From Pirellulaceae bacterium (lineage in GTDB: Bacteria; Planctomycetota; Planctomycetia; Pirellulales; Pirellulaceae): 36,352 bases of DNA. The notes beneath the pieces were generated by a model. It was not told where the DNA came from and did no database searches. It was given only the letters and a program-made list of their open reading frames with translations. How positions within the stretch are numbered: position 1 is the first letter of the stretch; the number at the start of each line of letters is the position of its first letter. The stretch covers positions 1 to 36,352 of the forward strand of contig JAKVBZ010000053.1 of assembly GCA_022448645.1 (NCBI GenBank), written 5' to 3'. Made by a program: the position numbers and the translations under genes. Shown in pieces: positions 9,944 through 18,002 of the stretch.

Positions 9944-10940
9944 AGGCAGATATCACGACCTAAGCCGTGTCATATTGTGGAATTAGAAGCAATTAACCGG
10001 TTTCTTTATCGTACCAGAGGGCAACAGATTCCGCTCAGACAAAATGCTTGGACGGAGACGGTCCGCAAAGTTTCGCTATAAGGTCAATCCACCACAGGAG
10101 AAACGGGTTGCGTGGAAACAATTTCTATGTGCAGTGCTTTAACGATTTGGTAGTGCGGACCCCGGCCCGACTCAAGCGGAACGGGCCAGGTGACAAACCT
10201 ACCTTGAAAACGAAAAAAATACTTCGGTATTCAATTCAACAGGTCAGTGACTTGACAGTCTCCCTAGGTGTAACTACACTACGAGCTACAGTAGATTTTG
10301 CCTATTTCTTTCGTTTGGATTAGCTACTGCGACAGCTTCATTCTTTGCATTTTGCCCCACATATCGGGCATTTCTTTGCACCCACCGGCCTCAGCAATCC
10401 AAACAAGAGCCTTGTTTTGATCTTTGTAGCGCTGGGTGTATTGCCAGCGCGGATCCTACTTTTTCGCCTCTCCTGTCTGACAGGCGAAAAAGTTTGACCC
10501 TTACGGTCGAACCACCACTGCGGTTTAACGCTAAACGATTTTGAGTGAGACAAGCCCGTGAATCAGGCAGTATGTCGTACGGTGTGCAGCAATCCTGGAC
10601 TGAGGACCGTTCCAGGACGCACATTGGCCCATGTCCAACGTCAGCCAAGAGGGGACGTATGCGCCAAGGCATTCGGCAGTGAGGTGACCCCATGAATCGA
10701 AATCACAATATTGATATCCAGCACGATCCGGTAGTCCAAAGCAACCGGTGCGAGTTGCCGTTGATGGTCCATTTAAACTCAACAGGCACTGCTCGTGCGG
10801 GGACTACATACCGACTTCGAGCTGGCACCCGAAGTGTCAAGGGTGTAGACGACGATACTCGTCGGCAGGATGAATGATTTTTTGACTTTTGTGAATTTGA
10901 CAACTTAGGAACTTTTATTTTTTAACTCAGGAGCTAAACA
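9944..10940. other. 1-kb divergent spacer between giant gene and PEP-CTERM gene
   Basis: The region separates two genes transcribed away from each other, so both promoters should lie here, but I could not pick convincing -35/-10 pairs. Open frames of up to about 100 codons exist on both strands; they overlap, show no recognisable domain, and I treat them as chance. A dense run of hairpins at 10401-10536 is listed separately. Nothing else stands out. Confidence 0.5.
10401..10536. repeat. Array of four hairpins, possible dispersed repeat or structured RNA
   Basis: Four inverted repeats follow each other. First, AAACAAG/CTTGTTT at 10401-10407 and 10411-10417 (3-nt loop). Second, GCGCTGG/CCAGCGC at 10429-10435 and 10444-10450 (8-nt loop). 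Third, a perfect 12-bp stem ACTTTTTCGCCT/AGGCGAAAAAGT at 10458-10469 and 10482-10493 (12-nt loop). Fourth, a weak 5-bp stem GTTTA/TAAAC at 10523-10527 and 10532-10536. The arrangement resembles intergenic palindromic repeats or a folded RNA. It could also be a terminator group, although no gene ends here. No second copy exists in this window, so the repeat status is inference. Confidence 0.45.
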
Positions 10941-11786
10941 ATGAAAAAGATAGTACTGACAATCGGTTGTGCCTTGGTTTTGGTCGCTGGAACCATGAAT
11001 GTTCACGCAGCAGCCATTTTCAATGTCGACTTCGAGAATTCATCGGCTGATGACACCATCGGCGGTGTTTCGGCGTTCGTATCGGCTGTTGGCACGTCAT
11101 TCGTCGCCGACAATGGACCGAGTGGTGCTGGCACGATGGCTATTGAGGTTACGGGCTCTAACTCAGGCGTTGGATATCCGGCTGACTCATTTATTCTTCA
11201 CAAGCCTCAGGATAACACCGTCGCCCCTGGTGACACGCTGTCACTACAATTTGACGTTAAATTCACTGGCGGTGCCGGTCACAACTCTCATGCGTCTTAT
11301 ATTTGGTCGAATTCGGACACCAACAATGGCAACGAGCTAAACGTTCACCACGATGGCCCTGACTCACCTCGCTGGAATATCCACTCCGATAGCGGTGGTG
11401 ATTTCTCGGCAGACCGTTTTTCTGTCCAGGGTGGTGGAAACTCCGGCATGCCAGGATCGACAGGCGGTGGGCTGGATCTAGCCGAAGACGTTTGGCATAC
11501 GCTTAAGATTGTAGCCACACGTGTCAGTGCTAATGAGAACGAATTCAATTATGAGACTTTCGTCAACGGCACGGCCCATGCCAACGGTACGGACGCCAAT
11601 GGGTTGGTTGACCAGTCGGGTGCTGTGAACAAAGGCTCACTTTGGGCGCTTGCTGGCCGAGGTTGCTGCTCCATGAACGCCAGGTTCGATAATATCATCT
11701 TCTCGCAAAGCGTTCCCGAACCAAGCAGCCTACTACTGGTACTGTTGGGCCTCGTAGGATGGTTTGCCGTAGGTCGTCGTCGCTAA
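10941..11786 (+). CDS. PEP-CTERM-sorted protein with concanavalin-like domain
   Basis: Secreted 281-residue protein. Residues 1-23 form a signal peptide ending VHA before AAIF. The middle is a beta-rich concanavalin/LamG-like domain (about 28-250) with repeated short acidic and glycine-rich strands and a GRGCC motif before the last strands. Residues 258-281 are a textbook PEP-CTERM tail: VPEPSS, a hydrophobic helix, then a GRRR cluster. PEP-CTERM proteins are known to be processed by an exosortase and released or anchored outside, often together with exopolysaccharide; the exosortase is not in this window. An AGGAG ribosome site at 10929-10933, 7 nt from the ATG, supports the start. A strong terminator follows. 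The next plus-strand gene is a close paralogue. The ligand is unknown. Confidence 0.88.
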   Translation: MKKIVLTIGCALVLVAGTMNVHAAAIFNVDFENSSADDTIGGVSAFVSAVGTSFVADNGPSGAGTMAIEVTGSNSGVGYPADSFILHKPQDNTVAPGDTLSLQFDVKFTGGAGHNSHASYIWSNSDTNNGNELNVHHDGPDSPRWNIHSDSGGDFSADRFSVQGGGNSGMPGSTGGGLDLAEDVWHTLKIVATRVSANENEFNYETFVNGTAHANGTDANGLVDQSGAVNKGSLWALAGRGCCSMNARFDNIIFSQSVPEPSSLLLVLLGLVGWFAVGRRR

Positions 11787-11820
11787 GAACTCGAAGGGAG
11801 ATTCACCATCGAGATTTTAT

Positions 11821-11850
11821 CCCCGAGTCGGACCGTTTACCGACTCGGGG
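11821..11850 (+). terminator. Strong intrinsic terminator after first PEP-CTERM gene
   Basis: Perfect 11-bp GC-rich stem (CCCCGAGTCGG at 11821-11831 and CCGACTCGGGG at 11840-11850) with an 8-nt loop, followed by TTTATTG. It begins 34 nt after the stop codon. It implies that the two tandem PEP-CTERM genes are transcribed separately. Confidence 0.85.
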
Positions 11851-12182
11851 TTTATTGCATCGGTGGTCCCGCCAAGGTCAACAAGAATGAGCAATCCTGC
11901 TCACGGACTGCCCGAGAAGGCTGAAGGTCTTCTTTTCAGACGGCAGCTGGTTAAACGGAATAGGCGATTTTGTGGATCGCTTGATAGGCGGGCAGACCCA
12001 TGCGAGATCGCGTTAAGATCAATTGGAACATAAACACACGACATTTATTCTGCCTTCCGAATCCTAGTGATTTTTAGCGGCGAAGATTGCTATACCGGCA
12101 ACAATGATTTGACGCCAATTTCAAAACCCAATAAATTAACACCATCGATAATCACACAGCTTCGATATTTTTAATGAACTCC
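11851..12182. other. Spacer between the two PEP-CTERM paralogues
   Basis: About 330 bp with no credible gene. It must hold the promoter of the second PEP-CTERM gene, because a terminator closes off the first. It is AT-rich near its right end (about 12120-12175). I found no obvious repeat of the first gene's upstream region, so the similarity between the two genes seems confined to the coding part. Confidence 0.4.
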
Positions 12183-12188
12183 AGAGGA
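12183..12188 (+). promoter_or_regulatory. Ribosome binding site that decides the start of the second PEP-CTERM gene
   Basis: AGAGGA lies 6 nt upstream of the ATG at 12195-12197. It falls inside the longer reading frame that begins at 12174, so the downstream ATG, which gives a clean signal peptide (MFKTRLTTLVLTLAF), is the better start. Confidence 0.65.
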
Positions 12189-12194
12189 CCATTG

Positions 12195-13625
12195 ATGTTT
12201 AAAACTAGACTTACGACATTGGTTTTGACATTGGCTTTCGTGTCTAACGCATTGAACGCCCGCGCCGTCGACATTTTCAACGTCAACTTTGAAGGCGAAT
12301 CGGCTGATGACACGGTTGGAGGTCTTTCGGCATTCGTATCGAAAAGTGGCACAACGTTCGTGGACGATAATGGACCGAGTGGTGCTGGCACGATGGCTAT
12401 TGAGGTTACGGGCTCCAATTCAGGCGTTGGATACCCGGCGGAATCATTTATTTTCCACAAGCCTCAAGACAATACGGTAGATGTTGGCGACTCATTGTCG
12501 CTCCAGTTTGACGTTAAATTCACTGGCGGTGCCGGTCACAACTCTCATGCGTCGTATTTTTGGACGAATTCGGATACCAACAATAATCAGGACCTAAATG
12601 TTCACCACGATGGCCCTGACTCGCCGCGTTGGAATATCCACTCCGATAACGGTGGTGATTTCTCCGCCGACCGTTTTTCTGTACAGGGCGGCGGTAACAA
12701 CGGTATGCCAGGATCGACAGGCGGTGGGCTGGATCTATCGTCCGACGAGTGGCACACGCTGAAACTCGTCGCTACGCGGGTCAGTGCCAATCCGGATGAA
12801 TTTATGTACGAAACATTCCACAACGGAAATTCGCTCGGCTCCGGAAGCGACCCCTTCGGCTTGGTCGATCAAACTGACGCAGCGAACCAAGGTCAGTTCT
12901 GGACGCTTGCTGGCCGAGGATGCTGTGCCATGGACGCCAGATTCGACAACCTCATCTTCTCCCGCAGCGTAGGTGGTGCCGCTCCCACAGATTTTGAGTG
13001 GGGCGTTGACGCTTTGGGGGACTGGCACGTTGGTAGCCACTGGACTCCGTATGGAACCCCCGACGCAAGTACCGAGACAGCGACTTTCGGAAGCTTCATT
13101 ACCAGTCCACGCACCGTCGTAACCGACACCGACTTAACCATTCAGAGAATCACGTTCGCAAACCTCAACAGCTACAATATTGCGGGCCATGGCCGGGTGT
13201 CACTGGATGGCGGAACGTCCGCTCCCACAGCCGGAGTGGATGTATTCTTGGGCAACCATGAATTCCAGGCTCCGGTGTCACTCAATAGTACGACCGACAT
13301 CAACATCGTCAGTGGCGGTACGCTGACCTTTAACAACGAGCTTGATTTGGCAGGTAATACATTAAACAAAATGGGACCTGGTACATTGGAAGTCAACAAC
13401 CAACTCACCACCAACGGAGGAACCGTGGCGGGACTGCTGCACGCGGCCGGCGGTATTGTCGCAGGTGACGGTACGATCGATGGCGATCTGCTCAACGATG
13501 GCGGCTCCGTTTCACCCGGCAGCCATTCGAGTGGTGGGAATCTTGTCCCTGAACCCAACTCGCTGGTTCTGTTGATTCTGGGACTGCTGGCAAGTTCCCT
13601 TGCGTGCTGCAAACCACGGCGCTGA
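12195..13625 (+). CDS. PEP-CTERM protein: concanavalin-like domain plus beta-strand module
   Basis: Secreted protein of about 476 residues from the ATG at 12195. The signal peptide (residues 1-24) ends ARA. Next comes a concanavalin/LamG-like domain nearly the same as that of the preceding gene, including the GRGCC motif. Then comes a module starting FEWGVDALGDW, with short repetitive beta strands such as GGTLTFNNELDLAGNTLNK, of the autotransporter-associated beta-strand type. The C-terminus is a PEP-CTERM tail (LVPEPNS, hydrophobic helix, KPRR). So it is the first gene's architecture with an added stalk-like module. DNA identity with the first gene is uneven: some 47-bp stretches are identical between diverged flanks. 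It converges on the symporter gene; no clear terminator is visible in the 162-bp gap. Confidence 0.87.
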   Translation: MFKTRLTTLVLTLAFVSNALNARAVDIFNVNFEGESADDTVGGLSAFVSKSGTTFVDDNGPSGAGTMAIEVTGSNSGVGYPAESFIFHKPQDNTVDVGDSLSLQFDVKFTGGAGHNSHASYFWTNSDTNNNQDLNVHHDGPDSPRWNIHSDNGGDFSADRFSVQGGGNNGMPGSTGGGLDLSSDEWHTLKLVATRVSANPDEFMYETFHNGNSLGSGSDPFGLVDQTDAANQGQFWTLAGRGCCAMDARFDNLIFSRSVGGAAPTDFEWGVDALGDWHVGSHWTPYGTPDASTETATFGSFITSPRTVVTDTDLTIQRITFANLNSYNIAGHGRVSLDGGTSAPTAGVDVFLGNHEFQAPVSLNSTTDINIVSGGTLTFNNELDLAGNTLNKMGPGTLEVNNQLTTNGGTVAGLLHAAGGIVAGDGTIDGDLLNDGGSVSPGSHSSGGNLVPEPNSLVLLILGLLASSLACCKPRR

Positions 13626-13787
13626 AAACGTCACTCGTGGTATAAGCCCGCTTGGCCGACAGCCAGCGTGTTGGATGCTGAAATGGCCGCTGGCCGGCCA
13701 GTAGCTCTGTGGATTTTCAAGTCTCGTTGTGAAACGGCCTTCAGCTCCCCCAACCTGGACCGGTGACGGGCGTTAGCCAGAATTCGC

Positions 13788-15350
13788 TCAGCTCTGTTCA
13801 CCGTCCCACACGGTCAAGCCTCGGATTTTTTCTGGATCCGGAGTCGGTCGGAACAAACTGATACAGTAGGCGGACACCACCGTGCCGGCAAAACTGACGA
13901 AAGCCAGCCAGAATTTCGAAACAGTCACGGCGGATTCGAGAACTTCTTTTTCCAGCAACCAGGGCGTTACAGACCATCCGCCTGCGGTCTTTACCAAACC
14001 AAATTTCACCCACAGGACGAGTGCATACCCGATCAAGGCCCCTGCAAAGGCACCTGCTGCGGTCACTCGACGTGTTCCAGTCCCCAACATGAACAAGCCA
14101 ACGGCACAACCGAAAAATGGAGCAACGACAGAAACCATCATTCCCGTAATCGTATCTCGTCCTACGAAGGCGAGTGCCACGGCCGCAATGACGACCGCCC
14201 ACACGACGATCAGGTACCGCGCCAGTACGAGGCAGCGATGGTCGGATGCTTGAGGATTGATCACGCGGCGGTAATAGTCCTCGACACACACGGTGCTCAC
14301 GGTGTGCACTCCCGAATCGATACTGGACATGGCGGCTGCAAAGATCGCTGCAATGATCAAACCCGCCAGTCCTCCCTTCATCTCGTGCAAAATGAAATGT
14401 GGAAAGGCTTGGTCGGGACTGTCGATGCCCACCGCCAGATCAGGATTCAGTTGATAATGTCCGTAGAGCGAAAACCCTAAGACGAACGTCAACAGGACGA
14501 GAGGAACGGCCAGCACGGGCTTGAGCCAAACCGCTTTTTGTGCCTCTCGGAGTGAGTTGGTCGACAAGTAGCGTTGCATGCTCACTTGATCGGTCAAATT
14601 GGCGATGCCACTGACGATTCCCGCCAGGATGCAGGCCCAAACTGTAATCCGTACTGTCGGGTCGAGGCTAAAATCGAGCATCCTCAACTTGTCCGCTGCA
14701 ACGACCTCGTCGATCAGTGGACCTGCGCCGTCCTTCCAGACGACGACCATCACCGAGCCAATCAGCCCAATCGTAAACAGAAAAAATTGAATCACATCGG
14801 TCCAGATGATGGCCTTCATGCCGCCAACCAGCGTGTAAGACGTAGCAATCACGGTGGTCGCCAGGATGCAGTGTGTGGGTTCTATCCCGACCAGCTTGTG
14901 CATGGCCACCGAAATGGCCGTCACGATGGTGGCCATCCAGGCAAGTCGTGAGATGATAAAGATCACACTGGCCAAAATCCGTACTGCGTAGTTAAAGCGG
15001 AGTTCCAGGTACTCATAAATGGAGGTGATTTGTAAGCGATAGAAGAAATTGAGAAACAGGGAGATAACGATAGGAACAGAGACGTAACCGAGCACGGTAA
15101 AGAACAAATAGCTTGCGTCGTGACCATACGCTTCGCCAGGGTTTCCCAAATAACTAATGGCGGACAGCAGGCTGGCCAACTGTGAGATCCCTACGGCAAC
15201 CCAGCCCATGGAACGTCCAGCTAACAAGTAATCCGACGACGTTTTTTGTTCGCGGGCGAACCACAGTCCCAGCCCCATAACGACCAGCGCGTAAAGGGCC
15301 ACGCTGAGGTAGTCGAGTCCACTTAGCTGTATTTGAGAGAGAAGCATCAT
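13788..15350 (-). CDS. Sodium:solute symporter (SSS family)
   Basis: A 520-residue integral membrane protein with about 13 hydrophobic helices, the usual length for the sodium:solute symporter family (SSF/PutP fold). Visible family traits: a first helix with LYALVVMGLGLWFA, then SSDYLLAGRSMGW, a region conserved after helix 1 in this family; GNPGEAYGHDASY; and mid-protein LTDQVSMQRYLSTNSL, matching the conserved DQ..QRYLS segment. Family members use the sodium gradient to import sugars, amino acids, sialic acids or other organic acids; the substrate is not readable here. Two in-frame ATGs are adjacent at the start and I keep the first. It lies downstream of a truncated sulfatase and a secreted beta-propeller gene on the same strand, which suggests uptake of a product released from a polymer (inference). 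Confidence 0.9.
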   Translation of the reverse strand: MMLLSQIQLSGLDYLSVALYALVVMGLGLWFAREQKTSSDYLLAGRSMGWVAVGISQLASLLSAISYLGNPGEAYGHDASYLFFTVLGYVSVPIVISLFLNFFYRLQITSIYEYLELRFNYAVRILASVIFIISRLAWMATIVTAISVAMHKLVGIEPTHCILATTVIATSYTLVGGMKAIIWTDVIQFFLFTIGLIGSVMVVVWKDGAGPLIDEVVAADKLRMLDFSLDPTVRITVWACILAGIVSGIANLTDQVSMQRYLSTNSLREAQKAVWLKPVLAVPLVLLTFVLGFSLYGHYQLNPDLAVGIDSPDQAFPHFILHEMKGGLAGLIIAAIFAAAMSSIDSGVHTVSTVCVEDYYRRVINPQASDHRCLVLARYLIVVWAVVIAAVALAFVGRDTITGMMVSVVAPFFGCAVGLFMLGTGTRRVTAAGAFAGALIGYALVLWVKFGLVKTAGGWSVTPWLLEKEVLESAVTVSKFWLAFVSFAGTVVSAYCISLFRPTPDPEKIRGLTVWDGEQS

Positions 15351-15495
15351 GCTTGGTACGTTTGGCTTATGGTCGCCCTAGAATGAGGCAGGAATCCTGG
15401 GCATATGGGTTGGACACGCTTGTTTGACGATCTACCGGCCGCCGACCTTCTCCGGTCGATCGTTTCTTGCGACTCCATTCTTACGGTTCGAAGCA

Positions 15496-15771
15496 TCATG
15501 GTGGCGGATGTGGATGATCGTCACCCACTTGCACCATCCACTGACGCATCGTCTCACGTAGCTGAACCAATATCGTATCGTCCTCTTGTTGGCTGACCAA
15601 GTTGACCATTTCCAGCGGATCTGCACGCAGATCAAATAATGCTTCGTCATTGGTGTCGCTGAGTATGTACTTGAAGCGTTCGCCGCAAACCATGCGGTGT
15701 CCCTGGCCCTGCTTACCATCCACACCAACGCATTCACTGGCCACATAGTCGCGGACCGTTAACTCGGGATC
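15496..15771 (-). pseudogene. C-terminal remnant of a sulfatase
   Basis: Only the last roughly 90 residues of an arylsulfatase-type protein remain. The conserved tail is clear: VRDYVASECVG, then MVCGERFKYIL, then EALFDLRADPLEMVNLV, which matches the usual R.YKYI...ELYDL..DP.E..NL end of formylglycine-dependent sulfatases. The CxPxR active-site region and the whole N-terminal domain, about 350-400 residues, are missing. The remnant reads in frame into an unrelated repeat-like segment (15781-15880) that would give a GTG-started ORF to 15882. That product could not be an active sulfatase. I infer deletion or insertion at about 15770. Confidence 0.75.
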
Positions 15772-15780
15772 TCGCAGCCA

Positions 15781-15880
15781 CGGCGCCAAAAAATCCTGCC
15801 GGCGCGATTGTTTTGCCAGTTTGGCGGAAGGCAAACTGCCCCTTGAAGGAAACTCGTCCCTACGGGACTTGTCCCCCTTC
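15781..15880. repeat. Palindrome-rich repeat-like segment at the sulfatase breakpoint
   Basis: Dense small inverted repeats: GCCAGTTTG/CAAACTGCC (15815-15823 and 15832-15840, one mismatch, 8-nt loop); GTCCC-TAC-GGGAC (15856-15868) overlapping GGGAC-TT-GTCCC (15864-15875); plus a GGCGCC palindrome near 15782. Read on the minus strand it gives basic low-complexity peptide (KGDKSRRDEF, LAKQSRRQDF). It looks to me like a dispersed intergenic repeat of a type found in planctomycete genomes, but that rests on memory and inference, since there is no second copy in this window. Confidence 0.45.
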
Positions 15881-15912
15881 ACACCACCAAAACAGAATCA
15901 ATGATTCTCATG

Positions 15913-17559
15913 CTATTTGAATCGAAAACCGTATAAGTCTGCAGTCTGTACCGCGATGAACAATCTCACGGTCTGGCCTCGCAGCGATTCGAAGCTCGCT
16001 TCTTTGAACTGCACATCGTGTTCGATACTGTTCACATGCACGGCCTCGCAATCGTCAAAGTGAAAACCTTTTTCCAGGTGCTGACGGCCCCAGCGGTCTT
16101 CGACCAACCAATGAGGCAGGTTGGCCTCGAAAGGCCACGCTCCATTCTTATGTTTCATCCAGCGATCGATACCGACAGCCACTTTGACTTCACCACTACT
16201 GGCATCAACATTTAATTGCAAGGTATCACCTGTGACCTCGATGGGCTTGGTAATTAGAATACGGACCCGATTGCCGGCAGTGAGGCTGACGTACCGGTTA
16301 TGTTTTTGCGTGTATAACGCTCCCTGAACCAGGCCAATACGATCACGAGGAACGCCGGCACGTGAGGCGTGGTCGCAATTGGTAACCGTGGCGTAAAACC
16401 AGTCCTCGTCTCCCATCCTTAGAGGAGGACAATCCAGCCTGACGAGCCGATCGTAACTGTCTTGTTCGCTGCCGTGGGGAATCCAGGGCTCGCGACTTGT
16501 ACTACGATCCCACGTCTTTCCTCCATCCCGACTGGTAGCAATCCGCACTTCCTGGGTGCCTTTGGCAGTATCCGAGCCGATGATTCCACGATCGTTGTTG
16601 GTGCCCTCGTGAGATTCGTCGCCGACGAACCAGTCCACAAAACCAAATACGATTCCTTCCAGATGGACCCCCATATTCCCATAGACTTCATCAAAGTAAC
16701 GTGGGTCGGTCGAGTCGTGAGCATCAGGATAGAAGTGATGATCCAATTTCCAGTGCACCATGTCGGGAGACGCATAGCGACCGGAAACACGAGTCGGTGG
16801 ATGATTCGGCGACTGGCGCATCACGACCCATTCGTCGTTCAAGTCGTCCCAGTACTCCAACGTCGTGTAGTGGCTGTGCACGAAGCCGCCCGAATCGACC
16901 AGTTTTTCCTGCCAATGGGGATCATTGACGAAATCGGGCAGTTCGCGGCAAAAGGCGATCCGCTGTGGAATACCGAAATTCAATCCCAGGGCAAACCGTT
17001 TGTCGGGGTCACGCACATTGCCGTGCAGTAGCAAGTCTCGTGGATGACCAATGGGCAGGATGTTGTTGGCCTTGGAATACACATCATTTTTGTCTCCGCT
17101 GCCCAGCGACACTCCCAGAGGCAACCCTTTCTGGCGTCCCGTCTGGGTAGGGCCATCTACCAGGTTCAACACTGGTTTTTCCCAGTGAATGCCATCCTCA
17201 CTGACAGCATACGCCATATGGCTTACCACACGCATACCAGGTTCATGCCACAAGGCCTGATAGTAACATTCGTATCCCCCCTGTTTGCGCCGACCGACAT
17301 ACCACGGTGTGGTGCCGAATGTTTCCCACGGTTTTTCCGTCTTCAGCACGATGCCGTGCGGCCGTGGGTGGTGGACTACTCGCTCAAACCCGGTGCTGCG
17401 GGTAATGATGTGATCATCCAAGAATAGCTGCCAGTACGGTTCGGTGAGCGCGGCTTGGTTCGGCTGTCGGGGAACGTTATCTGCATACGCCCACGCCGCC
17501 AAACAACAGATGGCGCCGAATGTCCCGAGGTTAACGCGAGTAGCTGGGAGATGTTTCAC
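15913..17559 (-). CDS. Secreted beta-propeller protein, glycoside-hydrolase-like (GH32/GH43-type fold)
   Basis: A 548-residue exported protein. The signal peptide (1-26) ends AYA before DN. The mature part starts YWQLFLDDHII, followed by repeated blade-like segments rich in Trp and Asp (GGYECYYQALW, SEDGIHWEKPVL, ASPDMVHWKLDHHFYPDA, TSRDGGKTWDRSTSREPW). SxDGxxW segments of this sort occur in five-bladed propeller glycosidases and sialidase-like proteins. A beta-sandwich-like C-terminal part follows (from about residue 440), as in GH32-type proteins. Proteins of this design are common and mostly uncharacterised in planctomycetes. The start is GTG with an AAGGAG site at 17568-17573, 8 nt away. 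Neighbours downstream on the strand are a sulfatase remnant and a sodium symporter, consistent with carbohydrate breakdown. I cannot assign catalytic residues. Confidence 0.65.
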   Translation of the reverse strand: MKHLPATRVNLGTFGAICCLAAWAYADNVPRQPNQAALTEPYWQLFLDDHIITRSTGFERVVHHPRPHGIVLKTEKPWETFGTTPWYVGRRKQGGYECYYQALWHEPGMRVVSHMAYAVSEDGIHWEKPVLNLVDGPTQTGRQKGLPLGVSLGSGDKNDVYSKANNILPIGHPRDLLLHGNVRDPDKRFALGLNFGIPQRIAFCRELPDFVNDPHWQEKLVDSGGFVHSHYTTLEYWDDLNDEWVVMRQSPNHPPTRVSGRYASPDMVHWKLDHHFYPDAHDSTDPRYFDEVYGNMGVHLEGIVFGFVDWFVGDESHEGTNNDRGIIGSDTAKGTQEVRIATSRDGGKTWDRSTSREPWIPHGSEQDSYDRLVRLDCPPLRMGDEDWFYATVTNCDHASRAGVPRDRIGLVQGALYTQKHNRYVSLTAGNRVRILITKPIEVTGDTLQLNVDASSGEVKVAVGIDRWMKHKNGAWPFEANLPHWLVEDRWGRQHLEKGFHFDDCEAVHVNSIEHDVQFKEASFESLRGQTVRLFIAVQTADLYGFRFK

Positions 17560-17573
17560 GTGTAGAACTCCTT

Positions 17574-18002
17574 AAACAAACGGACAAACCACTCAGAATC
17601 TAATCAAATGGTTGACTGGAAAACGCTTCGGACCAGTGTAGCCTAACAGCCATGCACATCGCTTTCCACACACGCACATGTTCTTGGAAGATAATTCTCT
17701 AAAATACGGGATTGCCCTGAGGACCTATACGGTCAGAATGGCAGGAAGTGAGAATGCAATCACTCTCATCGCTCACGCTCGACTCGTGGCAATGAGGCAT
17801 GATTTAATACAGAAAACATCTATCGACAACCGCCCCAGGCAGACACTGACCAATGTCCTTCCTTTCAGTACAACTTCTGCGCCAGATGCTTTCATGCTAT
17901 TTTGTCGAAGGTCACAATCTCCCTATGAACGTCCAGAGCCACCCTGAAGGTTCCGGAAAAACAAAGAAACCCTAACCCGATTTACTATAGCGTGAAAGCA
18001 CT
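17574..18002. other. Divergent spacer upstream of beta-propeller and aminotransferase genes
   Basis: About 430 bp between a minus-strand and a plus-strand gene, so it should contain both promoters. An open frame of 89 codons at 17678-17947 has no recognisable domain and no good ribosome site, and I reject it. I saw no strong hairpin, direct repeat or operator. Confidence 0.4.

Noticed and set aside
10048..10323. 91-codon open frame on the plus strand
   Set aside because: No recognised domain, overlaps other short frames, no good ribosome site, and lies in a divergent promoter region.
13690..13701. Perfect 12-bp palindrome CTGGCCGGCCAG between convergent genes
   Set aside because: No loop and no T-run, so not a convincing terminator; likely chance or a short recognition site.
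17678..17947. 89-codon open frame upstream of the aminotransferase
   Set aside because: No family resemblance and no ribosome site; lies in a divergent spacer.
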